Source: Ignavibacteria bacterium UBA2373 (GTDB lineage: Bacteria; Bacteroidota; Ignavibacteria; Kapaibacteriales; UBA961). From it: 54,701 nucleotides of DNA. The stretch's first letter is position 1; each line of letters opens with the position of its first letter. A program made the translations under genes and the position numbers. The DNA lies in assembly GCA_002344005.1 (NCBI GenBank), contig DDTD01000014.1, positions 14,037 to 68,737 on the forward strand, written 5' to 3'. Under the pieces are notes generated by a model, which had not been told where the DNA came from, made no database searches, and saw only the letters and a program-made list of their open reading frames with translations. Of the stretch, positions 16,449-26,700 are shown one piece after another.

Positions 16449-17517
16449 ATATTGTGGAGTGATGGCGGCAAAAATCAATCGCTTTTTGGAAATCATCAGG
16501 CAATTCAGAATCAAATATCATTTTTTGCAATGATGTAGGGTGAATAAAACCTAAAGATTTAGCATGGAGAGCTTGACGAGGAATAATTTTCATAACTTCT
16601 TCGGCTCTCGATTTCACAACACCGGATTTAATTCCCGAATATGCGATTTGCGCTCCGCCATAAGCAGCATCACTCATTAAAGGATGACCAATAGAAGAGC
16701 AATGCACTCGGATTTGATGAGTTCTGCCCGTTTTTAATTTTAGTTTTATTAATGTACAAAATTCATATCGTTCAATCACGGAATATGTGGTATGAGCAAA
16801 TTTACCAAGTTTGGTATTGTCTGTTGCGATAAATATTTTTCTGTCACGAGGCGAGCGTACAATATGAGAAACAATTTCACCTTCATCATTTTTTACATTC
16901 CCCCATACCAAAGCATAGTACTCCCTATCTGAAGTTCTGTCACGAAATTGTTTTGCCAAAAATGCTAATGCCTCAGTGTCCTTTGCAATAACAAGTATGC
17001 CGCTTGTATCTTTATCAATCCGATGCACAATACCTGGTCTGTATGCATCAACATTATAGTGTTCGACTATTTCCTCTTCATCACCGGAATCATTTTCATC
17101 ATTATCCACAACAATACTTTCCCGCATACCGATGTGATAAAGCAAAGCATTAACTATTGTTCCATAACGATTACCGAAACCGGGGTGAACAACCATACCG
17201 GCAGATTTATTAATGACGATAATTCTGTCATCCTCAAAAGTAATATTGAGCGGAATATCCTCAGGAACTAATTCCAGCGGTGGTGGTTTTAATATTGTAC
17301 AAACAATATGATCGCCCGGCAGAATTTTACGCGAATTTTTTACTTTTACACCATTCACAATTACAGCCCCTTCTGCAATAGCTTCTTGGACTTTATTTCT
17401 TGAGGCATTCGGAATCACTCTGGTTAAATAGACGTCCAATCTTTCCACACCTTGCCCGGGAGCAATGTCAAATTCAAACACATGTTCAATATGTCGGGGG
17501 TAATTATTTTTTTCCAT
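16447..17517 (-). CDS. RluD-type 23S rRNA pseudouridine synthase
   Basis: The 356-residue protein has an N-terminal S4 RNA-binding domain (about 25-85, RLDVYLTRVIPNASRNKVQE) and the RluA/RluD catalytic domain with motif II HRIDKDTSGILVIAKD (catalytic Asp168) and the later KTGRTHQIRVH. RluD modifies helix 69 of 23S rRNA; specificity here is inferred from the S4-plus-catalytic layout. An acidic insertion (about 137-152, rich in Asp/Glu) interrupts the domain before motif II. The start is ATG 17517; an in-frame ATG at 17544 lies in a terminator hairpin and gives an artefactual MRFFYF leader. Confidence 0.93.
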   Translation of the reverse strand: MEKNNYPRHIEHVFEFDIAPGQGVERLDVYLTRVIPNASRNKVQEAIAEGAVIVNGVKVKNSRKILPGDHIVCTILKPPPLELVPEDIPLNITFEDDRIIVINKSAGMVVHPGFGNRYGTIVNALLYHIGMRESIVVDNDENDSGDEEEIVEHYNVDAYRPGIVHRIDKDTSGILVIAKDTEALAFLAKQFRDRTSDREYYALVWGNVKNDEGEIVSHIVRSPRDRKIFIATDNTKLGKFAHTTYSVIERYEFCTLIKLKLKTGRTHQIRVHCSSIGHPLMSDAAYGGAQIAYSGIKSGVVKSRAEEVMKIIPRQALHAKSLGFIHPTSLQKMIFDSELPDDFQKAIDFCRHHSTI

Positions 17518-17531
17518 ACATTGAATGAAAT

Positions 17532-17552
17532 AAAAAAAGCGCACGAGTGCGC
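17532..17552 (-). terminator. Rho-independent terminator after lspA
   Basis: On the minus strand the stem GCGCA/TGCGC (17552-17548 with 17543-17539, CTCG loop) is followed by seven T. It separates the ileS-dksA-lspA unit from the rluD-like gene, whose ATG lies 15 bp beyond. Confidence 0.75.
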
Positions 17553-17577
17553 CTTATTATTTGAATATTATCAATAA

Positions 17578-18300
17578 TTATTTAGTATTTTCATTATCCG
17601 ACACATTGTCTGATAGTGTGGTATCCGTTTGTGATGCCTCCGATTGGGTCTGTTCAGAAGAGATTATACTCGGATTTTCTGCATTTTTAATGTCCGCAAG
17701 CGTTGGGAGGTATTTATTACGAATAAGCAAGAGTACCATTCCCACACTTACACAAGAATCGGCGATATTAAATACGGGCCAATGAGTATAAGTAGCTCCG
17801 AACCAATTAACATCTGGAATATCTACTTGGATAAAATCTACGACATAGCCGTAAAACAATGCTTGTTCGCCATAGAAAACACCATAGAAGCATCTGTCAA
17901 TAAAATTCCCCAATGCACCGGCAATAAGTAAAGTAATACCTATTTGAATCAGTAAAGAAAAACGTTTAATTTTCGATAAATACCATAGTAATGCCGAACC
18001 CGCAATAAGAGAAAACAATGTCAGAAATATTTTGGCAAAACCAAATTGAATACCAAAAGCCATTCCCGGATTTTCAACAAATGTCAATCGGACAACATCT
18101 CCGATAAGCGGATGGCTTTCACCAAGATACATACCTTCGTGATGATAGCCGAACAGAGTAAAACCCTTTACAAGAATTTTTGTTAATTGATCCAGCAAAA
18201 TTAAAAAAGCGGCAGCCATAAAAAACCAGAGCATATTGCGCGATTTTTCATGCGGTTTCACATATATTTTCTCAACGTCCGATAATGCGGTCAATGCCAT
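17578..18300 (-). CDS. lspA: Lipoprotein signal peptidase (signal peptidase II)
   Basis: LspA cleaves the signal peptide of lipidated prolipoproteins in the inner membrane. Four helices and the family motifs are visible: LLDQLTK (helix 1), FVENPGMAFG, GNFIDR with catalytic Asp135, VVDFI, and FNIADS with catalytic Asp181. The 240 residues exceed the usual 160-200: there is a 22-residue N-terminal extension and a hydrophilic, Ser/Thr/Glu-rich C-terminal tail of about 40 residues. The start at 18300 overlaps the DksA-type gene by 29 bp; an ATG at 18234 would remove the overlap and still keep all helices, so the start is uncertain. Confidence 0.95.
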   Translation of the reverse strand: MALTALSDVEKIYVKPHEKSRNMLWFFMAAAFLILLDQLTKILVKGFTLFGYHHEGMYLGESHPLIGDVVRLTFVENPGMAFGIQFGFAKIFLTLFSLIAGSALLWYLSKIKRFSLLIQIGITLLIAGALGNFIDRCFYGVFYGEQALFYGYVVDFIQVDIPDVNWFGATYTHWPVFNIADSCVSVGMVLLLIRNKYLPTLADIKNAENPSIISSEQTQSEASQTDTTLSDNVSDNENTK

Positions 18301-18745
18301 CCTCCGGACAACGTTTATGAATTTTGTATGAAGCCGATTGTGTTGTTATAGGCACAGCCAATAGACGTTCTTTAGCAATGAGAATACCGCATTCTTTACA
18401 AACGCCATAGGTTTTATTATTGATGCGTTCAATTGCATCGTCAAGTTTAACCAAATAATCATTTACTCGATTAATTTGCTGATAAGTTTTTTCTTTTTCA
18501 ATTTGCTCGGAACCTTGTTCTCCCATGTGCATTGAATATACCATGCTGTCTTCAGCTCTATTGGCGCTTGTGAGATCTTCTAAACGATCTTTTAACATAC
18601 GTAATTCGTCAAGTGAATTGTTTCTTTCGCGCAATATCACTGCTCTGAATTGTTCTAATTCTTCATCGCTATAACGAACTGTGATGAAAGTTCTTGGTGT
18701 TTTTTCCGTTGTTACTTCATCTGTATTAACGTTGCCATTGCTCAT
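18272..18745 (-). CDS. DksA/TraR-family protein with a degenerate zinc finger
   Basis: The 157-residue protein has a coiled-coil region (RAVILRERNNSLDELRMLKDRLEDL) and the C-terminal DksA/TraR segment AIERINNKTYGVCKECGILIAKERLLAVP. The first CxxC pair is intact. The positions of the second pair, 18 and 21 residues later in canonical TraR proteins, are Ser and Tyr here; a later HKRC could supply other ligands. DksA-type proteins bind the RNA polymerase secondary channel and act with ppGpp. It lies between ileS and lspA, an arrangement seen in many genomes. Confidence 0.88.
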   Translation of the reverse strand: MSNGNVNTDEVTTEKTPRTFITVRYSDEELEQFRAVILRERNNSLDELRMLKDRLEDLTSANRAEDSMVYSMHMGEQGSEQIEKEKTYQQINRVNDYLVKLDDAIERINNKTYGVCKECGILIAKERLLAVPITTQSASYKIHKRCPEDGIDRIIGR

Positions 18746-18768
18746 TGTAATAACTCCGTTTGCGTAAA

Positions 18769-21700
18769 TTAAGGTGTGTGGATTAATAATGTAATTGAAA
18801 TATTTTTTTCGTCTATCTCGAAAGTAAGAGAATTATCGGATGAAGATTCTTCTCGAACCATGCTGTATGCCAATGTTTCCGTTGTGATATATTCTATTGA
18901 AGTTGATAAAATCTGCCATGTATCATCATCACATACAATAGATAAAACAATTCTGTCGGTAACATTAAAACCGGCTTGCTTGCGTGCATTTTGTACCTTG
19001 CTGACGAATTCCCGAGCAAATCCCTCTGCTAATAATGCAGCATCAATTTCTGTATCCAATGCTACGGTAACAACACCTTGGGAAGCCACTAACCACCCTT
19101 CGATGTCTTCACTGATAATATCAACATCTTCGGGAGAAATGTCATACTCTTGTCCGTTTATGCTGAAAGTGATATTTTCTCCTTGCAGCAAAGCTTTCAT
19201 TGCAGCAGAATGTATAGTTTTTATTTCATTAGCAATCATTTGTGTTTCTTTACCAAATTTTTTACCCAATGTTTTAAAATTCGGTTTAACACTTCTTTTG
19301 ACAATACCGCTATCATCAGAGATATATTCAACAGATTTAATATTTAATTCTTCGAGAATAATATCTGCAACCAATTGAATATCTCGTCTTTGTTGAGGAT
19401 TCAACACAGGAATTAATATTCTGCGTAAGGGTTGGCGTGTTTTTATTTTTGCTTTTTCACGAAGCGAACGTGCAAGAAAAACAATTGTCTGCGCATGAGC
19501 CATTCGTCTTTCTAAATCTCTGTCTATTAATGTATTATCAGATACAGACATATCACATAAATGTACGGACTCGGGCATAGAGTCTGTACGAAGATTTCTA
19601 TACAGTTCTTCCGACAAAAATGGAATAGTTGGCGCAGTAAGATAACATATCTCTAATAACACATTGTGCAGTGTCTGATACGCAGCTAATTTATCATTAT
19701 CACGTTCGCCTTTCCAAAAACGTCGTCTGTTGCGACGCACAAACCAATTCGACACTTCATCACGGACAAAATCTTGCAATAATCGAGTGGCTCTGAACAC
19801 ATCAAATTGTTCCATCCATGAACGGTATTCAGCAATAACTGTATGTAATTTCGATAAAATCCACCTATCTATTTCCGGTCTTTCTTGAACAGGAATATTA
19901 TCCTCATTGCCCGTAAATTCATCAATATTTGCATAAAGAGCAAAGAAATTATATGACTGCGTTAAAGTACGGAAAAAGTCTGCAATAACGGTTGTTTTTA
20001 AATCATCAATATTAAAGAGCGTTGGTCGCCAAGGCGGATTATTTGTCATAAAATACCAACGAGCAGCATCAGCACCATATTCATCCATTAATTCAAAAGG
20101 ATTTACAGCATTTCCTTTTGATTTCGACATTTTTTGTCCTTTTTTATCAAGAACTAATTCATTGACAATAATTCCTTTGTAAGCAGGTTTTCCAAAAACT
20201 GCCGTTGCTATATTATGAAGTGTATAAAACCATCCGCGTGTTTGATCAATTCCTTCGGCAATAAAATCAGCGGGAAAACTTTTCTCGAACATTTCCTTGT
20301 TTTCAAAAGGATAGTGCATTTGTGCAAATGGTACACAGCCGGAATCGAACCACACATCAATCACTTCATGAACACGACGATATATAGTGCCATTTTTTCT
20401 GAAGACAACTCTATCAACAAAAGGACGGTGCAAATCAATTTCAACCCCCGATTCACTTACAGGTACAAAAATTCCTTCTCGTACTTCATATTCACCTTCC
20501 ATAAGTTCAGCAATTGAACCAACAGCAAACATATCTTTCCCATCTTCACTCACCCAAATAGGAAGCGGTGTCCCCCAATAACGGTCACGCGAAAGAGACC
20601 AATCTTTGACTTCATCTAACCAATTACCGAATCTGCCGGAACCAATCTCGGGCGGCTGCCATGTGATAGTTTTATTAAGGGCAACCATATCATCACGGTA
20701 TTCGGGAGATTTAATAAACCAGGAATCTCGAGCATAATACATCACGGGATTATCGGTTCGCCAACAATGAGGATATTTATGCAAATAATCAAAAGCATTT
20801 TTATAGATTTTTCCTTTTTCTTTCAATGCCCGCACCAAATCTCTGTCTGCTCCCTGTTCTTCTCGATCAGCATAGCGGAAATTTTTAATTGCTCTTCCGG
20901 CAAACTCACCAACTTCATCAGTAAAATGGCCATTCGGTGTGACGGGTTGTAACATTGGGAGCTTATATTGTTTAGACATTTCAAAGTCATCAACACCAAA
21001 CGCCGGAGCTATATGCACTACTCCCGTACCATCTTCCGTTGTAACAAAATCACCGGTAAGAACTGTGAGCGCATTCGGATAGATCTCTTTATCAATAGGA
21101 CAATAATCCCAAATTTTTTCATATTGAGTGCCGATTATTTCTTTTCCGGTAAATGACTTAAGCACAGTATATTCCCCCTCTAAAATCGCCAACCGCGATT
21201 CAGCCAATACAACACGAGTAGTCACTTTTTCATTTTGAATCTGTCGAGTGTTTTCAACAAGTAAATAAGTAATGTCTGCCCCTACAGCAAGTGCAACATT
21301 GGCGAAAAGTGTCCAAGGAGTTGTCGTCCACACGAGTATTGAAGCATCTTGTAATTCACGTAGAGGCGATGCCGTAATCTTCAGTTGTAGATATGTATTG
21401 GCATCTTTTACTTCTTTGTAATTCAACGATAATTCATGAGTAGAAAGCGGTGTTCCTATAGTCGGGCTTTGAGGAATCACTTTATAGCCCTTATAAATCA
21501 GACCTTTTGCAAAAAATTGCGATAAAGCCCACCATACCGATTCCACATATTCATTTGTACAAGTAATATAAGCATCATCCAAATCAACCCAATAGCCCAT
21601 TCTATCCGTAAAAGTACGCCAGCCGGCAGATGCTTCAATGTTTGAGTAAACGAAGTCTTTACATGCACTGTTAAATGTATCAATTCCAATAGTTTCGATA

Positions 21701-22020
21701 TCTGATTTTTGCTTGAGACCGAGACGTTTTTCTACCTCAATTTCAACGGGTAAGCCATGCGTATCCCAACCGGCTTGACGGCGAACATAGTGCCCGGTCA
21801 TTGTCTTGTAACGACAAATCATGTCTTTCAAAGCACGAGCAATAAGGTGATGTACACCCGGCTTACCATTCACTGTAGGAGGTCCATCGTAAAATGAGAA
21901 CCAAGGAGAGTTTTGCCGTATTTCTAAAGATTTATGAAAGATATCATTATCTTGCCAAAATTCTAGGATTCCTTTTTCAATAGCAGGATAATCTAACTTG
22001 TCTGTAAATTGCTTAAACAT
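18769..22020 (-). CDS. ileS: Isoleucyl-tRNA synthetase
   Basis: The 1083-residue class I synthetase charges tRNA-Ile. The N-terminal signature is FYDGPPTVNGKPGVHHLIA: the HIGH position reads G-V-H-H (55-58), as I recall for Bacteroidota IleRS, so it is not a defect. GWDTHGLPVE, the CP1 editing domain (WTTTPWTL and GTGVVHIAPAFG) and KMSKSKGNAVNP (KMSKS 630-634) are all present. The long C-terminal region lacks the zinc-binding Cys motif of the E. coli type and belongs to the longer, eukaryote-like group. A TATTTTTG box lies 35 bp upstream. The gene leads the unit ileS-dksA type-lspA. Confidence 0.97.
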   Translation of the reverse strand: MFKQFTDKLDYPAIEKGILEFWQDNDIFHKSLEIRQNSPWFSFYDGPPTVNGKPGVHHLIARALKDMICRYKTMTGHYVRRQAGWDTHGLPVEIEVEKRLGLKQKSDIETIGIDTFNSACKDFVYSNIEASAGWRTFTDRMGYWVDLDDAYITCTNEYVESVWWALSQFFAKGLIYKGYKVIPQSPTIGTPLSTHELSLNYKEVKDANTYLQLKITASPLRELQDASILVWTTTPWTLFANVALAVGADITYLLVENTRQIQNEKVTTRVVLAESRLAILEGEYTVLKSFTGKEIIGTQYEKIWDYCPIDKEIYPNALTVLTGDFVTTEDGTGVVHIAPAFGVDDFEMSKQYKLPMLQPVTPNGHFTDEVGEFAGRAIKNFRYADREEQGADRDLVRALKEKGKIYKNAFDYLHKYPHCWRTDNPVMYYARDSWFIKSPEYRDDMVALNKTITWQPPEIGSGRFGNWLDEVKDWSLSRDRYWGTPLPIWVSEDGKDMFAVGSIAELMEGEYEVREGIFVPVSESGVEIDLHRPFVDRVVFRKNGTIYRRVHEVIDVWFDSGCVPFAQMHYPFENKEMFEKSFPADFIAEGIDQTRGWFYTLHNIATAVFGKPAYKGIIVNELVLDKKGQKMSKSKGNAVNPFELMDEYGADAARWYFMTNNPPWRPTLFNIDDLKTTVIADFFRTLTQSYNFFALYANIDEFTGNEDNIPVQERPEIDRWILSKLHTVIAEYRSWMEQFDVFRATRLLQDFVRDEVSNWFVRRNRRRFWKGERDNDKLAAYQTLHNVLLEICYLTAPTIPFLSEELYRNLRTDSMPESVHLCDMSVSDNTLIDRDLERRMAHAQTIVFLARSLREKAKIKTRQPLRRILIPVLNPQQRRDIQLVADIILEELNIKSVEYISDDSGIVKRSVKPNFKTLGKKFGKETQMIANEIKTIHSAAMKALLQGENITFSINGQEYDISPEDVDIISEDIEGWLVASQGVVTVALDTEIDAALLAEGFAREFVSKVQNARKQAGFNVTDRIVLSIVCDDDTWQILSTSIEYITTETLAYSMVREESSSDNSLTFEIDEKNISITLLIHTP

Positions 22021-22054
22021 ATACTTTATGTGACGTAAGTTGAAATATAGCTTA

Positions 22055-22062
22055 CAAAAATA
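22055..22062 (-). promoter_or_regulatory. Candidate -7 box for ileS
   Basis: On the minus strand the bases read TATTTTTG, 34 bp before the ileS ATG, matching TAnnTTTG. No clear TTTG -33 element is seen 19 bp upstream. Confidence 0.4.
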
Positions 22063-22089
22063 CTCGTTTTTATGCTGATAATAAGCGTG

Positions 22090-23724
22090 TTATTTTTCAG
22101 TTTGTTGGATTGTAGCAGCCAATGGAAATTTAATAGTAAACATTGTCCCTTTGCCAAGCTGGCTTTCTACATCAATTGACCCATGATGGGATTCGACAAT
22201 CCACTTGACGATTGCAAGTCCCAATCCTGTCCCATCTACATCCCGAGAACGCGCCTTATCAACTCTAAAGAAACGGTCAAAGATATGTTCAAGACTATCT
22301 TCTGGAATACCAACACCTGTATCAGAAACACGTATGACGGCATAGTTGGTATCAGCTTGCATCCTCACTAACACTGAACCATTAGGGCGATTATATTTAA
22401 TTGAGTTATCTATCACATTGATAAGAGTCTGATGTATGCGAACATAATCTGCCATAATTATTATGTTATCTTCGATGATAGATTCAAGTTTTATTCCTTT
22501 TTCTTCAGCAAGAATTTGCATATCTTCAGCAATGTCTCTAATGGTATCACTTAAATTGAGCGGTAGAAAATCTATTTTTACTTGCCCTGTCTCTGCACGT
22601 GATATTTCAAGCAAACTTTGCACTACTTTAGATAGACGTGTTACTTCTTCCAAAGCGCTCATTATCGTTTCTTTATATTGAACATTTTGCTTAGGGCTTC
22701 GTAACGCTAATTCCATTTCCCCCATTAATATTGCTAATGGGGTACGTAATTCGTGCGATACATCTGAGGTAAATTGCCTTATTTGCTCAAATGAATCCTG
22801 TAGTCTCTCTATCATTTCGTTCAGAGTAGATGTTAACCTTCCGATTTCATCATTTGAGGAAGGCATCGGCAAACGACGACTAAGATTATGTGCAGTAATA
22901 TCATGTGCTGCATTAATTATTCTATCAACTGGTTTCAGAGAAAATCGTGCAAGTAACCATCCGCCGAACATAGAAATAAAAATAGCAACAGGAAAAGCAA
23001 TCGTATATGCCGAGAATAATTCTCGTAATGTTTGTTGAATTTCTTCTTCAGGATATGCTACAGAGACTTGTGCGAATTTTGAAAGACGTGTCGCAACTCT
23101 TAACCGCTCTCCTCCACTACCGATAAGAATATAATCAGTTTTTTTTACTATTGGTAGATTCACTCCTACATTATTGAGAGTAATACGAGCATCAAAAACT
23201 AATGGTAAAGAATCTTGACGTAAGTTTTCTGACTTCCATACTATTTGATTATCCTTATCAGCAACTTGAATAAAATAATTTTTTGAATTTAAAAGAATAT
23301 GTTGATATACGGCAACCCATATAGCATCCATTTCTTCTTGTTGTTGCGACATAACAGGTGAATTTTGCGATAAAGAACTATCATTGAGAGTTCTTTCAAG
23401 AGTAGCGTCACGTTTATTATTATTTATTCTGCTTGACGTTACTTCATTATAGGGAGTTGAACGTAAAAAAGCAAAATCGTCATTTTTTTCATTTTTTTTC
23501 TTCTTTTTTGATTTTTTAGGAGGTTTAAGCGGTTGCTTCGTTTCATCTTGTTTTTGCTTAATAATATCATCAAGTGCCGCTGCCACATTTTCAAGTGATG
23601 TATCAAGATTTGTCCGCAACTCATTCGAGACAGTAATAAAAGACAATACCCCAATTCCGACAAGGGTCAGAGCCAGAAGAAAGCTATACCAAAGTGTAAG
23701 TTTTAGTCGAAGCGTTATCTGCAT
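22090..23724 (-). CDS. Membrane sensor histidine kinase (HAMP-HisKA-HATPase), orphan
   Basis: The 544-residue protein has two membrane helices (about 9-32 and 239-260) enclosing a large periplasmic sensor region, then a HAMP domain (RFSLKPVDRIINAAHDI), HisKA with H-box SHELRTPLAI (His324), N-box VIDNSIKYNRPNG and G-boxes DTGVGIPE and GTGLGLAIVKWI. The sensor region includes a striking lysine-rich patch (about residues 65-82, KKSKKKKKNEKND). I chose ATG 23724; a TTG three codons earlier is unlikely. No response regulator is adjacent on either side, so its partner lies elsewhere. The upstream terminator separates it from the FG-GAP gene, but no clear promoter box is seen. Confidence 0.93.
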   Translation of the reverse strand: MQITLRLKLTLWYSFLLALTLVGIGVLSFITVSNELRTNLDTSLENVAAALDDIIKQKQDETKQPLKPPKKSKKKKKNEKNDDFAFLRSTPYNEVTSSRINNNKRDATLERTLNDSSLSQNSPVMSQQQEEMDAIWVAVYQHILLNSKNYFIQVADKDNQIVWKSENLRQDSLPLVFDARITLNNVGVNLPIVKKTDYILIGSGGERLRVATRLSKFAQVSVAYPEEEIQQTLRELFSAYTIAFPVAIFISMFGGWLLARFSLKPVDRIINAAHDITAHNLSRRLPMPSSNDEIGRLTSTLNEMIERLQDSFEQIRQFTSDVSHELRTPLAILMGEMELALRSPKQNVQYKETIMSALEEVTRLSKVVQSLLEISRAETGQVKIDFLPLNLSDTIRDIAEDMQILAEEKGIKLESIIEDNIIIMADYVRIHQTLINVIDNSIKYNRPNGSVLVRMQADTNYAVIRVSDTGVGIPEDSLEHIFDRFFRVDKARSRDVDGTGLGLAIVKWIVESHHGSIDVESQLGKGTMFTIKFPLAATIQQTEK

Positions 23725-23731
23725 ATTATAC

Positions 23732-23765
23732 AAAATAAAACGGCGAAGGAAAATCCCTCGCCGTT
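23732..23765 (-). terminator. Rho-independent terminator after the FG-GAP gene
   Basis: On the minus strand an 8-bp stem AACGGCGA/TCGCCGTT (23765-23758 with 23746-23739), extended inward by two G-C pairs, is followed by TTATTTTG. It lies 27 bp after the FG-GAP stop codon. Confidence 0.8.
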
Positions 23766-23791
23766 ATTGATTGTCGTGTTACATTGTAGCA

Positions 23792-26700
23792 TTAATTTTT
23801 TACAAATGATAATGTCCACTCTTTTCCATTACTCGTTATCTTGACGACATAAACACCAACAGCTATTCCATTTGTCGGAATATTAACTGAATGCATAGAC
23901 GAAGCAGCAATTTCCGAAGTAGTGTACAATGTCGCGCCTAAGGCATTGATTATGCTGATATTGATTCCCGTACCGGGAATAGTTGGAACCATTAATTTAG
24001 TGTTTGAACTTGCCGGATTAGGATACAAAACCGGATTTCCGGTAGCAATAACCTCTTCTTCTACAGACGTTTCAATAATACGTGTTTCAGATGTTGCAGA
24101 GCACCCTTCAGGATTAGTCACACGTACTCGATAAACACCACTACCCGTTGTGTTCGTAAATGTATAACTTCTCTGATTTGCACCTTGAATCAACTGCCCA
24201 TCCTTAAACCACTGATATTGAGCTGCTTCACTACAAATCAATGTATTTCCTTGCTGAGTAATTGTTGGTTTAGCCGGTTGAGGTTTAACCGATACAAGTA
24301 CAGTATCGAATGAAACACAATTATTAATATCAGTAATCTTAACCACATATTGTGTTGTTACGGGAGGAACAACAATCGGTTTTTGAATTTTATCATTATT
24401 AATTGTAAATGCAGGTGACCAATTATATCTATACGGCGGTGTACCGTTCGATGGTGTTGCATCTAAGAATACCGTATCACCGACACATATAGAAACATCA
24501 TTAATAGTTTTGACAGTAACACCCGGCACTACGCTGACATTGATTGTATCATAAGAAATACAATTATTTGCGTCAGTAATTGTGACAATATATGTCGTAT
24601 TTACTAATGGTCGAGCTATCGGCATCATACTTGTCGAATCAGATAATCCCTTGCCCGGCGACCAACGATATTGCAATGGAGCAACACCACCAATAGTCGG
24701 CTCACCTAATGTCATCGGTGATCCTGAACAAATTTGGATATCATTTCCTGCTCGTGCTACTAAGTTGCATACTGCTCCTGTACGGAATGAGGTTTCACCC
24801 AATGTTTTTGGATAGACATTTCCGAACCAATGACCATACATTTGTACAGCACCTGTATTGAGTCGGTAGCGTAAACGTCCACGCCATTTATAATTTGTTG
24901 CGGGAGTTAATCCATTGACAACCTTAGTAATGAGTGTATTAGTTCCTGTAGTCGGAACCCAAACATCGGAAAGAATAGTATTTCCACCATTAAATGCTGT
25001 ATTTATTGGCTTTACTTCAAATTCTGCTTTCACGGTTGTTCTTCCAAAGTAAGAACGTGAATTCACAGCAAACCCTACGGATGTATTGCTTTGTGTCCGT
25101 CCTCCTTCTGCAACAGGTGTGACTAAATCTTGGCGTAATTGTCGAGGACGTAATGCTGAACCGGGGTTACCATTGCCATAAAATATATGTACCGCACCTG
25201 AATTTTCACCGGCACCGGATTCACGAGTAGCTCCGATAAGAACATCACTATAGCCATCGCCATCAAGATCACAGCCACCGGCAACAGTACCGCCAAATTG
25301 AGCAAAGGATTTATTTCCTTCTAAAAACCATTGTGGTTCATCTTTTAAACCATTTTGCGAACCTGTATAGACATATACTGCCCCTTCGCTCGGCTGCCCA
25401 TTAAAATATGATGTAGCACCTATTGCAATATCACCAAAACCGTCACCATTAATATCACCGATTGAAGCAATACTTGCACCAAATTCAGTGGTTTCACGAT
25501 TAGATTCTGCTGTCCATGTAGGTTGTGCGGATACACCATTCGCACCGGAAGAATAAAGATATACTCTTCCTTCATTTGAACTTGGATTATCAAACCAAAT
25601 AGCACCAACAAGTACTTCAGAATAGCCATTTCCATCAATATCACCTGCACTTGCCACACTGTGCCCATATTTTGCATTGGCCTGATTACTTTCATTTGAC
25701 CAAATCGGTGTGCTGGAAACACCAAACAATTGCCCTGTGAATATCCATGCTTTTCCTTCATTCACTTGTGGATTATCATAAAAAGGCGCACCAACAATGA
25801 AATCACCCAAGCCATCACGATTAACATCACCGGCAGACGCTACAGACCATCCAAACTGACCATCTGCTTGATCGCCATTAAAGACCCAAGGATTTTTTGC
25901 TACGATTCCTGCACCAGAGCCATAATATATACTAATACGTCCTGCATCACGCACTATATTGTCTCTATCCCAAGACGGTTCACCAATCAAAATGTCATTG
26001 AATCCATCACCATTAATATCATCAACACCAGCAATGGAAAAACCGAATAATGAACGCTCTTGTTGCCCATCAATGATTGTCGCAGGGTTTTCATTCAGCC
26101 CCGACGATGAGCCATGGTAAATATAGACACGCCCAACATCTTTCACGCCTGTAATTGGATTATCGAAATAAGGTGCACTCACAGCAATATCAGAATAACC
26201 ATCACTATTCACATCTCCAAGTGATGCAATGGAAAAACCGAAATATGATAATTCTTGAAGAGTTGGGTTCAAACGTTGCGATGGTGTTGCCGCAACGCCA
26301 TTAGCACTTCCTAAGTAAAGGAAAGCCCTGCCATCATCCAAGAAACGATTGTCCATATACGGTGAACCCGCCATAAAATCACCAAATCCATCACCGTTAA
26401 CATCACCGACAGCCACTAAAGCAAAACTAAATTGGTCACCTGCTTTTGTACCATCAAGTGATCGGTTAGGTACATTAGACAATCCATTAAGTCTTCCATG
26501 GTAAATGAATAACCTTCCTTCACCGGCATTGGTGTTAGTAAAATTCGGCGCACCGACTATCATGTCGCTTAATCCGTCACCATTAATATCACCGGCATTT
26601 GCTATAGAAGTACCGAGACGAGCAAATGACTGATCAGATTCTACCATGAGTGCAAAACTTGGTTGTAGTCCTTGACTTGAACCATAATAGACCATAGCAG

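Noticed and set aside
21823..21870. IleRS active-site defect (GVHH instead of HIGH)
   Set aside because: As I recall, this variation is usual in the Bacteroidota-type enzyme; other motifs are intact.
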